Positions 1 to 10,232 of a DNA stretch of 64,000 nt are shown piece after piece. Made by a program: the position numbers and the translations under genes. Position 1 is the stretch's first letter, and each line of letters starts with the position of its first letter. Origin of the DNA: Blastobasis lacticolella (taxonomy: Eukaryota > Arthropoda > Insecta > Lepidoptera > Blastobasidae). Under the pieces are notes generated by a model. The model did no database searches and was not told the DNA's origin. It worked only from the letters and a program-made list of their open reading frames with translations. Location of the stretch: positions 18,227,907 to 18,291,906 of the forward strand of contig LR990041.1 of NCBI GenBank assembly GCA_905147135.1, given 5' to 3'.

Positions 1-118
1 TGTCAGGTTTCCCTGGTAGCAGGGTCACGGAGGTCAGATGACAGTCGCTCCACTGTAATTAACTGACCCACAAGATCCTATATTGTGGCGAGAGCACAAC
101 CGGGACGTTAATACCAAC
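1..118 (+). mobile_element. SINE-1, 3' part (cut by window start)
   Basis: The stretch matches the 3' half of SINE-1 found complete at 24029-24377 and 33674-34026 (there on the minus strand). It includes the shared block around GGAGGTCAGATG and GTCGCTCCACTGTAATTA, and ends with the CAACCGGGACGTTAA 3' motif. The tRNA-like head would lie outside the window. Confidence 0.75.
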
Positions 119-383
119 AAACAGATCACGTCGTTAAGATAATATCTACATGTAATGTTGAATAATACAGTAATCATGTAATTATAAATTAAGTGAGTAT
201 AAATTTATTGTAAATTTTATTGCACCACCTATAATTTTTTAAATCAGTTTTCGGATAGACCTGTAGATAAAGCTGCTAAGCTTTCTGTCGACTTTTGTAC
301 TATTTTGTGCATAAAGTGATAAATAAATACAACAATGCTTGGACTACTTCACACAGCAACCCACCCGAATGAATAGGTAGGTA

Positions 384-634
384 GAGCTCGTCTAGTCTAA
401 GATGACGCGCCCCACTACTTAGTTAGTTGATTTCGATGTGTGAGTGCAAATATTAATAACGACACTTCATCTGTGTGGGAGCCAATGAACGACGCGTGCT
501 TCGACGTTTGAATCTTACCGGCAACTGAATGACCAATTACAACGGCATTTGTATATGTATTGCGTCCATATTTTAAAGTTGCTTGTGTGCGTTAATGCGA
601 TAGTGGGGCGCGTCATTTTAAATTAGACGAGCTC
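384..634. mobile_element. MITE with GAGCTCGTCTA termini, copy 1
   Basis: This 251-bp non-coding element has inverted ends of about 34 bp (GAGCTCGTCTA... with GACGCGCCCCACTA as the inner part) and is flanked by TA at 382-383 and 635-636. A same-length copy lies at 34471-34721. The unoccupied sequence in the inverted arm near 3865-3872 reads GGTAGGTACTATAACG with a single TA, which confirms both boundaries. TA duplication points to the Tc1/mariner superfamily; no transposase is encoded. Confidence 0.9.
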
Positions 635-670
635 TACTATAACGTAACACTGTCTCTCGTACAGTGCTAG

Positions 671-1281
671 CTCAGCTAGCAGGACGTTAGATAAAGGAAA
701 CAAGAGAATTCAGAGTAGGGGGGATCTTTTAGTTCTTTATTTTTAGTAATCAATTCGAACTCCTTCAACTTTTTGCTTACACGTAGTATTTTTTTTCCTA
801 ATCTCAATTTTTAAATTTGGCATGAGCGAAGCAGAAAAAATGTTGGGCTGTCAAGGCTAATTGTCGAAATTGATTTTGTAATTTTTTTGTTTATTTATTG
901 TATAATTTTTTTCGGCGCTACACGTTTTAACGCCCACGATTTTGCATGATTGGATCCCTCGTTTATGTCTAAAGGGTTTTATTTACATGTCAGATATTGG
1001 ATTTTATTTACCTGCGAATTTATGGGTTCCCTTTACCGGTTTGTTAATATCAGAACAGGAGATTCAGTAGCCATATTCATCTTTTTCGAAGAGGAGTGAC
1101 ACGGTGAAAGGCTCAACGTAAGCTTGCGGACCGTAGGTCGCAGTTTTGTTTAGGTACCACATTTTATTATTATTATTATTTAACCATTTATTGTACACAA
1201 GATTGTTACAAAAGTCTATGACAGAATATATCAGACACAACCGCTTATTCTACTTGGACAACAGGAGTCTTCTGAAAATAC
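671..1281. other. AT-rich spacer, no feature recognised
   Basis: This is DNA between the inverted arm and the LINE poly(T). It has short T-runs and a (TTA)n run at 1164-1181. No coding similarity was seen on either strand. Confidence 0.5.
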
Positions 1282-3121
1282 TTTTTTTTTTTTTTTTTTT
1301 TTTTTATTGTTATTTTTACATTTTCTATAAACACTTATACTACTACAATTACGTAAAAACCAAGGAGGTTTGTACCCGTAACATAGCAATGAGTCTTATC
1401 TTAATAACATAAATGTGTTGTGGCAACATTATTATTTCTAGGTCATTATATCTAGGTCTAAGTTAGTCTTTAAGTAAAACTGACGTAACTACGACAAAAT
1501 GTAAATAAGCAAAAAAAGTACGTATTAAAATTTCATAAGTTTGTTGTAGTAGGCTGATTCCCAGGTTAAGAACCTCGTGACTGCATTTCTAATCATACTT
1601 TTAGCGTTTCGAGTTCTCGGGCAAAGTGTATTTTTAGTTTATTCTTAATGTTTAGTTCTGTTATTGAGTGAATTAAATCGGAGGGTAGGTTGTTTATAAA
1701 ACGCGGCACGAGGTACGCTGCTGTCCTCTCGCCGTAGGCATTGTTCGCCGTCGGCGCAACCAGCTGGCGCTGAGTCACCGCCCGTGTGCACATAGGATGA
1801 TTCAAAACTGTCTTCAGATTCTCATTGAAAAATTGCTCCTTTAACAGACAATATTTGACTTTGGAGTGTACAGGTAAGATATTACAATGTTGAAATATTT
1901 TGAATTCATCGTCTTTATATTTATTTTTTATTGTAGGTGAAACAATTGTTTTTAAAATTTTTAGCTGTAGTTTGTATATTTGATCAAGGTAAGTCTTGTA
2001 CGTACGACCATAGCTACTGAGCCCATAGTGGATGTAAGACTCCGCTAGCGCATTGTAAAGCAATAACTTAATTTTATAGGGAATTCTTTTTCTAAGTGTA
2101 GTAATAATTGCTAAGAATTGCCTCAATTTATTACAGACGTGTTCAACATGCTGGAACCAGTTAAATTTTTTATCAATTATTACACCAAGATAAGTCTGAG
2201 CGTCCACTATTTCCAGATAAGGACAACCACAAACCCCGCTCCGCAAGGTATGTAAACAACTATGGTTATGGGCCACTAAACCTCTAATATTGATTGTCTT
2301 TAGGTGCGGCGACTTAATTAGTAATAACTTGGTTTTTAGTGGATTTATTACGAGGCCGGCATCATGGCACCATTCTGTCAGGGCATTGAAGTCCGCCTGG
2401 AGAAATTCGAGCGCCTTGGCAGGATCTTTGTCCGCGATTACAAGGCACGTGTCATCAGCAAATTGGTAACACGTACTGTTCCTTAGGCATAAGTGCATTT
2501 CGTTTACATAAGTTAAAAAGTGCAGAGGCCCTAAAACTGATCCCTGAGCGGCACCTTGCGTTGAGTCTACATAGTTACTGTAGGTGTCATCCACTTTGAC
2601 GGTGAATTTTCTGTTATTCAGGTAGTTCGCACACAATCGAAGTAAGGGGCCACGAACTCCGCAGCTGTCCAACCTGGAAACTAGCTGTTTATGGTCTAGC
2701 GTATCAAATGCACGTGAGAAGTCAATGAATAGAGCCAACACATATTTTTTGTGGTTTAAATATTCATTGACCTCATCAGTAAACTTGGACAACAACTCCA
2801 CAGCGCTCCTCCCAGGCTGAAACCCAAACTGATTCTGGTATATTACATTGTGGGTTTTATAAAAAGTATGTATTTGTTCGCATACGTATTTCTCGACGAC
2901 TTTGTCAATTGTAGACAGCAGCGTAATGGGGCGATAATTTGAAAAATCGTTTCGCTTACCTTTCTTAAACATTTAGCGGATCCGGATAAACTCCCGTTTT
3001 AATACTGCTATTAATTAAATTGGCTATAGCCACCGAAATTTTTTCGCCTATCATTTTTACGTCGGAGACTTTAATATTGTCTGGACCTGGAGCCTTATTT
3101 TCGCTTAATTTTTTAATAACT
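1282..3121 (-). mobile_element. 5'-truncated non-LTR retrotransposon (CR1/Jockey-like)
   Basis: Read on the minus strand, the copy runs from an RT finger motif (KAPGPDNI, about 3080-3100) through the RT core to a 3' untranslated region of about 290 bp and an oligo(A) tail (T-run 1282-1305 on the plus strand). The endonuclease and ORF1 are missing, as expected for 5' truncation. A frame break near 2975 and substitutions in conserved RT motifs show that it is an inactive relic. The exact clade within the CR1/Jockey/L2 group is not resolved. Confidence 0.85.
1593..2972 (-). pseudogene. Reverse transcriptase of the 5'-truncated LINE
   Basis: This open stretch of 459 codons covers most of a non-LTR RT domain: FSNYRPITLLS near residue 10, the catalytic Asp in LFIDFSRAFD (D84), and FADD at 171-174. 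The usual G-V-P-Q-G-S motif reads GAAQGSVLGPL at about 140-149, a change expected in a decaying copy. The thumb and C-terminal region (LGVIIDKKFNW onward) follows to the stop. The true RT starts upstream: 2978-3120 encodes APGPDNI and GVYPDPL in another frame, so a frameshift or small deletion separates the fingers from this frame. The ATG at 2972 is therefore not a biological start. The protein would have copied its own RNA at a nicked target; this copy cannot. Confidence 0.85.
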
Positions 3122-3129
3122 TAAGAAAA

Positions 3130-3535
3130 CTACCTATAACTAAAGAAAGAGTAAGTCAGTCCACCAAGGCAGCACCCGTTCACGAGTATAACGCAGTGCC
3201 CAGCCATCGACCAATTCAATCATATTTGAGGGAAAAGAGCGAAGCGGCCCCCACTCCACCGCCAGACAGACTTTTAAGCGAGCGTGCATTGCACATGCTG
3301 CATGTGATAGGTCTGCTCCCACCCCACCACCCATGTTATACAAACAGGCAAGCGGGCCACCTGATGGAAAGTGGTCACCGCCGCTTATGGACATCAGCAA
3401 CACCAGGGGAGTCACCAATGCGTTGCCCGCCTCTGAAGAGACCTCTAATTTACGTCTTGAACGATCCCATGCCATAGTCCAAAGGAAACACTGTGGCTAG
3501 AGGCTCATCCACATCCGAATCGTATGAGCGAGAAA
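3130..3535 (-). mobile_element. LINE-Z 3' end (CR1-like), copy 1
   Basis: The reverse strand encodes the last part of a CR1-like RT ORF (GDSPGVADVH-type stretch, here with substitutions) and then the 3' end. The block ACCTGATGG / GTGGTCACCGCCGC / TGGACATCAGCAACACC recurs at 11975-12096, 25365-25510, 34885-35205, 35607-35815, 37367-37453 and 57510-57945. The 3150-3310 part is shared with 38813-38962. All copies are 5'-truncated. Confidence 0.75.
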
Positions 3536-3607
3536 CGTTCTTTCGAATCTTCGCGTCGTGACCAACAGAGGGTCTACGTAGTGAGGATGAGTACCAAACT
3601 CACGGCG

Positions 3608-3835
3608 GCAGTTTCGCCGGCCTGCTTAATCCTCTGGACTCCGTACAGAGATGCGCCGTACGAATTGTCGATGATCCCATACAAACACGCAAGTTGGAAC
3701 CACTGGCAAACCGAAGGGACTTTGGCTCCCTGTGTGTGTTCTATCGGCTGTACAATGGGGAGTGTTACGAGGAACTTTTCGATCTGGTGCCCACAGCACA
3801 ATTCCGCCATCGCACCACCCGCCGTGGGTTTGGTA
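3608..3835 (+). pseudogene. LINE-Z RT C-terminal fragment (plus strand)
   Basis: The plus strand encodes the C-terminal region of the CR1-like RT ORF, including NRRDFGSLCVFYRLYNG and FDLVPTAQFRHRTTRRG. The same segment occurs reversed at 4790-4990 with about 95% identity by eye. It joins the inner edge of the right inverted arm directly at about 3836. No complete ORF remains. Confidence 0.8.
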
Positions 3836-3837
3836 AA

Positions 3838-4272
3838 CTAGCACTGTACGAGAGACAGTGTTACGTTATAGTACCTACCTATTCATTCGGGTGGGTTGCC
3901 GTGTGAAGTAGTCCAAGCATTGTTGTATTTATTTATCACTTTATGCACAAAATAGTACAAAAGTCGACAGAAAGCTTAGCAGCTTTATCTACAGGTCTAT
4001 CCGAAAACTGATTTAAAAAATTATAGGTGGTGCAATAAAATTTACAATAAATTTATACTCACTTAATTTATAATTACATGACTACTGTATTATTCAACAT
4101 TACATGTAGATATTATCTTAACGACGTGATCTGTTTGTTGCATTTCTTACAACTCGTAAGTACTTCAATCACCTTGGTGTTAACGTCCCGGTTGTGCACT
4201 CACCATAACATAGGATCTTGTGGGTCAGTTAATTACAGTGGAGCGACTGTCCGATACCAGGGAAACCTGACA
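3838..4272. repeat. Right arm of the large inverted repeat
   Basis: This is the reverse complement of 1-670 without the MITE. It is very similar over the shared 115-380 interval (only a few mismatches seen), indicating a young duplication, gene conversion or an assembly fold-back. Beyond 4272 the sequence continues into the SINE-1 head, which in the left copy would lie before position 1. Confidence 0.85.
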
Positions 4273-4468
4273 AGATTGGATCATGGTTACACATTCAATC
4301 GCCTGAATGAGCAGGTTTCCTCACGACGTATTCCTTCGTCGTAAGACCAGGTTAGTATTCAAATAGTGTACATAACTCAGAAGAAAAGAGTCATTGGTAC
4401 ATAGCGGCAGTTTCGAATTCGGTACCTCTCGCTTATCGGTCGAGTCGGATGCCTTAACCATTAGGACA
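4172..4468 (-). mobile_element. SINE-1 (tRNA-derived), nearly complete
   Basis: Minus-strand SINE. The head at 4440-4468 has the A-box-like complement CCTTAACCATTAGG, a B-box-like GAATTCGAAACTG lies near 4410-4422, and the tail near 4172-4196 reads CCGGGACGTTAACACCAAGG. It overlaps the outer part of the right inverted arm. Confidence 0.8.
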
Positions 4469-4789
4469 TAAGTACTTCTAACTCGTAGGTACTGGAATGT
4501 GAAATATCATTGTGATGATAAGTTATCTCGGTTTGTTTTATGCTGTCTTCTTTCCGTATTTTACACCACTTTACCATGTTAAAGTAAGGTACCTGTAAAA
4601 GGTAATTTTTGTTCCTCATAAATAAGTTGATTCTTGTATTGTTCACAAATCCATCCAATGCGAACGTCTGTCGCTAAGCGTATGGCAGACTGAGCGTAAT
4701 TTTTAGAGAGAATTCAATAATTTTTTAACGTGAAACGTCTTTGAAATCATACTGAGTACCAAGACAGAAAACTGGACCGTTACGAAAAG

Positions 4790-5225
4790 GTCTATATCGT
4801 CGTGGGCACCAGATCGAAAAGTTCCTCGAAACACTCCCCATTGTACAGCCGATAGAACACACACAGGGAGCCAAAGTCCCTTCGGTTTGCCAGTGGTTCC
4901 AACTTGCGTGTTTGTATGGGATCATCGACAATTCGTACGGCGCATCTCTGTACGGAGTCCAGAGGATTAAGCAGGTCGGCAGTTTCGCCGGCCTAAAGAT
5001 GGGAACATTACTCCATATGTGGCCGCACTTGTGCCTTGTACAGCAGCAGGCGCTCCCCTGGGGTGAAGTATCGCTTGGACCGGTTAAGCACTCCAAGCTT
5101 TTTCGAAGCCAGTTTAGCCTTGCCTTCCAGGTGACTCCGGAATCGCACGCTATCCGATATGTCGACACCAAGCATCCCAATACTTTTTGAGATGAAAAGG
5201 GGTGTTCCTAGAAACTTTGGCACTA
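4790..5225 (-). pseudogene. LINE-Z RT C-terminal fragment (minus strand)
   Basis: 5008-5223 reads GMLGVDISDSVRF, then LASKKLGVLNRSKRYFTPG and YKAQVRPHME, the thumb and C-terminal region of a CR1-like RT. The continuation (DFGSLCVFYRLYNG type) is at 4800-4990 in another frame, so at least one frameshift separates them. It is an inverted counterpart of 3608-3835. Confidence 0.85.
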
Positions 5226-5234
5226 TGTCAAAGG

Positions 5235-5345
5235 GATATTTTTTGGCCCTATCCTATCCCTAATCTACCCTACCCTATTGTACCTCTGCTCTACCACTAA
5301 CCCAACCCCGACCTTACCCTACCACTACCCTACCCACCTAAACGA
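5235..5345. repeat. Degenerate CCTA-rich simple sequence
   Basis: Irregular runs of CCCTA, CCTAT and CTACC units. Similar G- or C-rich stretches occur near 60310-60380 and 60700-60800. This looks like the variable internal part of a dispersed repeat, not a telomeric array. Confidence 0.6.
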
Positions 5346-5829
5346 GACACTACACGTCGTGCTGCACAATTATCATAGCGAATGACGCCTAGCCTGAATG
5401 AACGTACTGTTACGAGATCATTTAACCTCCAAATTTAGCCTATTTGGTCGATTAACCAGGTCTTTTGATTTTGTGTGACTTTGAATTATTGTATGTTTAC
5501 TTAACTAAATATATTTCCATGCCCGTATTAACTTTTTTATAAAATAGTTTCATGCTATACTTTTGTCATATGTCACGGAACATTAAAACCTTTTCTTTAA
5601 AAAGTGTACTGTGTAATTTATCCACACCACGATTTTGGTTTATAAGTGGATGTGCCCTCTACATCGAATTCCTTTTTATTTATTTATTTGCTACATAACA
5701 AAGACTCAATTTGCTTTTAAGTACCAGCCAGTACCCCAAGTAGGTAGGAATTAATGTCCAGCTCACACGGCGCATAAAATTATCTATAAAACGGGACGGA
5801 AAGTTCAAATTCAAATTTTAAATATGTGA
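5341..5829. other. No feature recognised
   Basis: AT-rich DNA with a short TTTATT run at 5668-5688. No coding, TIR or SINE signal was recognised. Confidence 0.4.
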
Positions 5830-6107
5830 TATTAACCGCGATAATTGGATTTAAAAAAGTACTTTATAATATAACATGTTTGGCATATCGGGTTTTGTAG
5901 GCAACATAATATTATATTGAACAGCAATGTGTACATTGCTTTGTTGAACCCTTTTTCTCTTTTTCTTTGTAGAACTGTTTCCATTATTAATTTAAACAAT
6001 ACATTTTGCCATACCCGCATGGGTTTCATGATGTAAGTACATTAAAACTGTAAGATCTTTTGTAACCTCATGAATGCAATAAATGCATTGATTGATTGAT
6101 TGACACT
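5830..6107 (+). mobile_element. Retroelement 3' end with (ATTG)n tail
   Basis: The stretch ends in CATGAATGCAATAAATGCATTG followed by ATTGATTGATTG, an AATAAA-containing 3' terminus with a simple tetranucleotide tail typical of insect LINEs that do not end in pure poly(A). No ORF was seen; the 5' limit is a guess. Confidence 0.45.
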
Positions 6108-6212
6108 TACCACGATAGACACACCGTCTTTTTCATAAAAGTTATTTATTTTTAGCAAACATGTATTTTGTCTTTATCTGTCACTGAAATTATTGAATTT
6201 GAAAGAAAGTGA

Positions 6213-6475
6213 CACACCATCATCATCACAGTCCATAACAGTCCACTGCAGGACTTAGGGCCTCTCCCACAAAAAGAGAGGTTATTGCCATAATCTCCAC
6301 GCTTGGCAGGCGGGTTGGAGATCGCAGTGTTATAATATAACAATGGAAAATGTTGCTGCCCATTTTCCAGTCTACGGAGGCGCTTAGGTCTTTTGCCTCG
6401 AAAACATTAGTCGCCTTGTACGACACCCACGAGTGTAAGAGGTTGGTGCTATTCTACTCTGCCACCACACGGCCG
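6213..6475 (-). mobile_element. Repeat X, copy 1
   Basis: This shares blocks with 7290-7806, 25640-25862 and 28108-28222: AGTCCACTGCAGGACTTAGG, CTCCACGCTTGGCAGGCGGG, TTTTGCCTCGAAAACATTAG and GTACGACACCCACGAGTG. Its 3' side (low coordinate) carries CATCATCATCACAG, a (GAT)n tail in reverse. The tail and the AGTGGACTG motif suggest an RTE-type LINE end or its SINE. Confidence 0.7.
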
Positions 6476-6479
6476 CCAT

Positions 6480-7285
6480 ACACACACCATATTTTTGATT
6501 AAATGTCAAATAACTTTTATAAATAAGACACAAGTTTGTTGTGTTATGTTTTGTGTTTTGGAGCATTCGCCATTTTGCTGAGCCAAGGCCAGACTTTTCT
6601 TGGCAAAATAGTTTAAATTTTGTTTAAATACACTACACACACTTCATGTGCATATTTACACTTGATATATTTATAACAACTTTATCAAAAAGATAAGAAA
6701 ATACAGTGCACATCGCTGTGAAAGCGCAAAATATCAAAATACACCTATATTATCCTTTCACATGTAAGTAGGTCCAGGTCGAGAACAGTGGCCCGGATTT
6801 TCTCCGACATTGAAATTATGAAGAAAAAGTTTAAGTAACGAGCTAACATTCACATCCTATGAATTGAAACATATGTCATAATAACATTTACTACGTTTTT
6901 CTCAAAATCAATTCATTGTGACATTAGATTTTGTACATATTTCAAATAATTATATTTGTATTTAATTAAATCTGTTTCGGAAGAGGCTGAAAAAATATTA
7001 TGTATTACAATAAAAGTATATGAAAAGAGAGGTTCAGACGATTTCTTTTTATAAACTTTTGTTCAGATATAGAGATCAACGACTAGCGAATTCAGGTATT
7101 CTGCCTGAGAAATAAAAGCCAAGTAAAACGAGATAAATCCCGAGCATTTTGAAAGGAAACAGCAAAAGAAACACTAAAACAGTTGGACCGTTCAATGAAA
7201 AAGTTGCTCTCAACGAACTCTATTAAAGACGTTCGTTTGACAGCTGTATAATACGTTCACGGGTATAACCGTTTGGATTTAAAAC
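6480..7285. other. No feature recognised
   Basis: AT-rich unassigned DNA between two copies of repeat X. Short ORFs are not convincing. Confidence 0.4.
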
Positions 7286-7289
7286 GCTG

Positions 7290-7806
7290 TTAAGAATAGT
7301 CCATAACAGTCCACTGCAGTACTTTGTGCATCTCCCACGAAAGGGGAGGTTATTGCCATAATCTCCACGCTTGGCAGGCGGGTTGGAGATTGTAGTGTTA
7401 TAAGTAGGAAAAAGCTGCTGCCCATTTTCCATCCTACGGAGACTCTAGATCTTTTGCCTCGACAACATTACTTAGTACTAGTACTAGTAGTATCTTATCT
7501 TAAGGCTGTATTTGTTGTTCACCTACATCTTGTATCTTTGTAAAACGATATAAATTTAGCATTTAATTATTTATGTAAAGTATCTATTCCTTCACCTTAT
7601 CTTATTGTTTCTCCCGCACCGTCTACCGTTTCCGTTCATTTTTTTTTTTACGGTTGACTGGTAGATAAGGCTACTTTAGCTTTAGGTCCGCCAATGTACC
7701 TTTAGTGCATAAAGTTTTAATAAATAAATAAATATTAGTCGCCTTGTACGACACCCACGAGTGTAAGGGGTTGGTGCTATTCTACTCTGCCGGTCACCAC
7801 ACGGTC
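7290..7806 (-). mobile_element. Repeat X, copy 2, split by an insertion
   Basis: 7290-7470 and 7731-7806 together match copy 1 (6213-6475). The break falls exactly within the CTCGACAACATTAGTCGCC block. The intervening 266 bp is a separate retroelement tail. Confidence 0.75.
7471..7736 (+). mobile_element. LINE-type 3' end inserted in repeat X
   Basis: The insert ends GTGCATAAAGTTTTAATAAA followed by a TAAA run, a retroposon 3' terminus. The flanks ACATTA and ATATTA could be a short imperfect target duplication. Its TAGATAAGGCTACTTTAGC motif resembles the inverted arms (TAGATAAAGCTGCTAAGC), so the same element family is inside that repeat. Confidence 0.6.
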
Positions 7807-9950
7807 AAGAATTACGGTTAAGAATAGTGCAATACCAAAACTTCGATCGATCGTTACTCCAACATATTTTCCAAAATAAAACCAAAACTTTACCATTAAA
7901 TATATTAAATGTACATAACGTAACGGTTTTTTGTACTAATTGGACCTAACCAGGCACTAACTTGGAACTAGCCAGGCATTTGTCCTGGTGGTATGTGGTG
8001 GTGGTAGATGCTGTTTGGTTATGGTTAGGTTTGGTTCAATTACGTACAAATTTGGCGCGATCGGCCCGCAGGCATTTGACTGCCATCTCACCTGATGCAC
8101 TTCCTGCTCCTTTGCAGAATTAAATAGCTTAAGTGTTGCCATTTTGAAATGTATTTTTGTTGTTAACAACACCGCTGACGTCGCCGGGTCAGCCAACGTA
8201 ATAACATAGTTTAATAAATATAGATGCAGTATATGGCAAAGCATAGCTGTTTATGAATCTTGTACTTACTTAATAACTCTATCACTGACATAACAAAGAA
8301 CTCGTACACTCGAGTAAAAGAAAGTGAATAGAATTAGTTAGTGCCTAAAACTAAAAATACTAAATTTTAAGATAAAACCACAGTTGTGACTGGGGTACCG
8401 TGGGCGCGACAAGCGGCTCGGCGTGCGATGGCCATAGTGACGTGCGAGCTGTTGTACCGCTTCGACGTATGAGGTGATCGCAAACCATGCACGAGGAGTT
8501 GGTATTTTTACTAGACACTCCGATCCTTGTATAGGAGGTTTTGAACTCTAGAGACGCACAAAACGAATGAAAACAGAGAAATAAGTGGTGATTTGTTAAA
8601 TTTATATGAAGAATTAAAACTGTACCCCACAAAATTCTTTTGAGTACACTCAAAAACCCGTGTCAACACTTGACTACATCCTAAGTAAAATATCAGACAA
8701 AAAAATCGCAAAATCGCGAGCGACAAGACAAAAGGTCGGTTACCAATACCCGCCACCCGCGCATTAAAGCGCTTGTTAATTAGGCCCATTGTGCGGCCAA
8801 AACGCATGGAAAGGAACATTTGAAAACTACGCGTGAGTTATATAATATGGTATTTCGGACTATTTAGTTATAGGATAAATTACGTATTTAGAAACTTTAG
8901 TTTATTTGTACTGAATATACTCAAAGAGTAAACATCGTTCAGGAATCTCTTACATTTTAATCAGAATGTTTTATAAATTTATTTCGCAATATTACTTATT
9001 GTCAATTACAGTAGTTTTAACATATACCTCTAAATAACAATTAAAAATAGACTGAAATACCATATAATATAACGCGTGCTACCTCACTTAGTTCCGTCAC
9101 AGAGGACAATAAAATCGTAGTCCCATCGCGCTAGGCTCCCGCCTTCGCGCTAGGATCTCGCCTATACTATGGGCGCAATAAATAAATACCTAATAATAAT
9201 AATGGCGCATTTCATGTTTGATACTTCGCGCCCGTCATCGCAACCGCGCTAGGCTTGCAGTGTGGACGCTCACTTATTAGACAGCACCTAAAGCAGGTGC
9301 TACTCCAGAGGGTCCGCGTCATTAATTCACGATAAATTCGATTGTAAGCAATTTAAACTTTCGTTTTTATCACTTTTTTTTTTAATTTTACATTTATTTA
9401 TTTTTACAAAAACGGAAATCCGAAACGAAATGAAATCCGAGATAATGCATAAATATGAAAAACGTTTACGCTTTGATTAATTTAAGATAGGACTAATTTA
9501 ATCGCTGGTAAGTTTAAATTGTCGTTTCTAAATTTAACCTAAAATACGCACGCCCGTATTGCAGAACGTAATTCAAGAGGACTTTGGAACATAACTCAAG
9601 TAGCCCAGAACGTATTTTAAGATTTATTCAGCTTAACCTCGACAAGTTCTGATAGGATCTCTTACAATAATTTAAGTTATAACTGTGGTTGTAACGTAAC
9701 CAAACTGCAGGGCAGTGTCAGGTTCAGTTGTATAAAGAAAACTAAAGAATCAGGGTGGGTTATGGTTATTCAGTCCATTGGTAAGCTAGCTACTACAATG
9801 AATTTATAAAAAATACTCTAATAAAGCACTATAGGTAGGTCCAAAGAGTCTTACACGTAACTTTTGTCCAGCAGAATCACAAAATTCACTTTGATAAAAT
9901 TCCATTCATAGATGCAGCCTTTGTGCATTTTTAGTCCGAGATCGATTTCA
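7807..9950. other. Unassigned DNA
   Basis: No gene was recognised. CGCGCTAGG occurs three times near 9125-9250 in a short GC-richer patch. Short minus-strand ORFs near 8360-8819 overlap in different frames and show no recognisable domain. Confidence 0.4.
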
Positions 9951-10232
9951 TTAATTTTGCATGGATAACAGTGGCGGCGATCTAGGTCCACCCTTTTGTT
10001 CGAAGGCTGATTTAGTCAAAATAGAAAATCGTGAATAACCTCCACTTTTTTCACCTTCAAACTTCAGACCTCCTGACATCAGTCCCCTTTTTTTATTTCT
10101 CTCAAGCTGACAATCAATTTCATATTTATCACAGCCAGTCTTTTTCGTGGAAATAGAAATAAAATCTTCGCCATAATGGCATCGATCTGTGGTACGACAC
10201 TGCTTGACAACTTTACAACAATTTGTCAACAT
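9951..10232 (-). CDS. Candidate small cysteine-rich ORF, unknown function
   Basis: This 93-residue reading frame begins with ATG after an AT-rich TATAAAT stretch. The first 42 residues contain six cysteines (NCCKVVKQC, then RC, GC and DC) and the C-terminal half is Gly/Lys/Ser-rich. There is no obvious signal peptide or membrane segment. I do not recognise a family. Codon choice looks protein-like but no neighbouring exon, splice pair or poly(A) signal supports it, and the surroundings are unassigned. It could be one exon of a larger gene, a decayed element ORF, or chance. Confidence 0.22.
   Translation of the reverse strand: MLTNCCKVVKQCRTTDRCHYGEDFISISTKKTGCDKYEIDCQLERNKKRGLMSGGLKFEGEKSGGYSRFSILTKSAFEQKGGPRSPPLLSMQN

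Larger units (their letters stand above)
1..670. repeat. Left arm of a large inverted repeat
   Basis: Read as reverse complement, 3838-4272 matches this arm almost base for base. Differences are the 251-bp MITE at 384-634 (absent from the other arm), a roughly 36-bp stretch near 4137-4172 missing here, and a short deletion in the other arm's SINE. The match stops at about 670 on the inner side and runs off the window on the outer side. The arm contains a SINE-1 tail, a LINE-like 3' end (about 255-332) and the first bases of a SINE-2 tail. An inverted duplication is the simplest reading; an assembly artefact is possible. Confidence 0.85.

Noticed and set aside
5235..5345. Telomeric (CCTAA)n tract
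   Set aside because: Units are irregular (CCCTA, CCTAT, CTACC) and flanked by ordinary repeats; similar patches occur elsewhere in the window.
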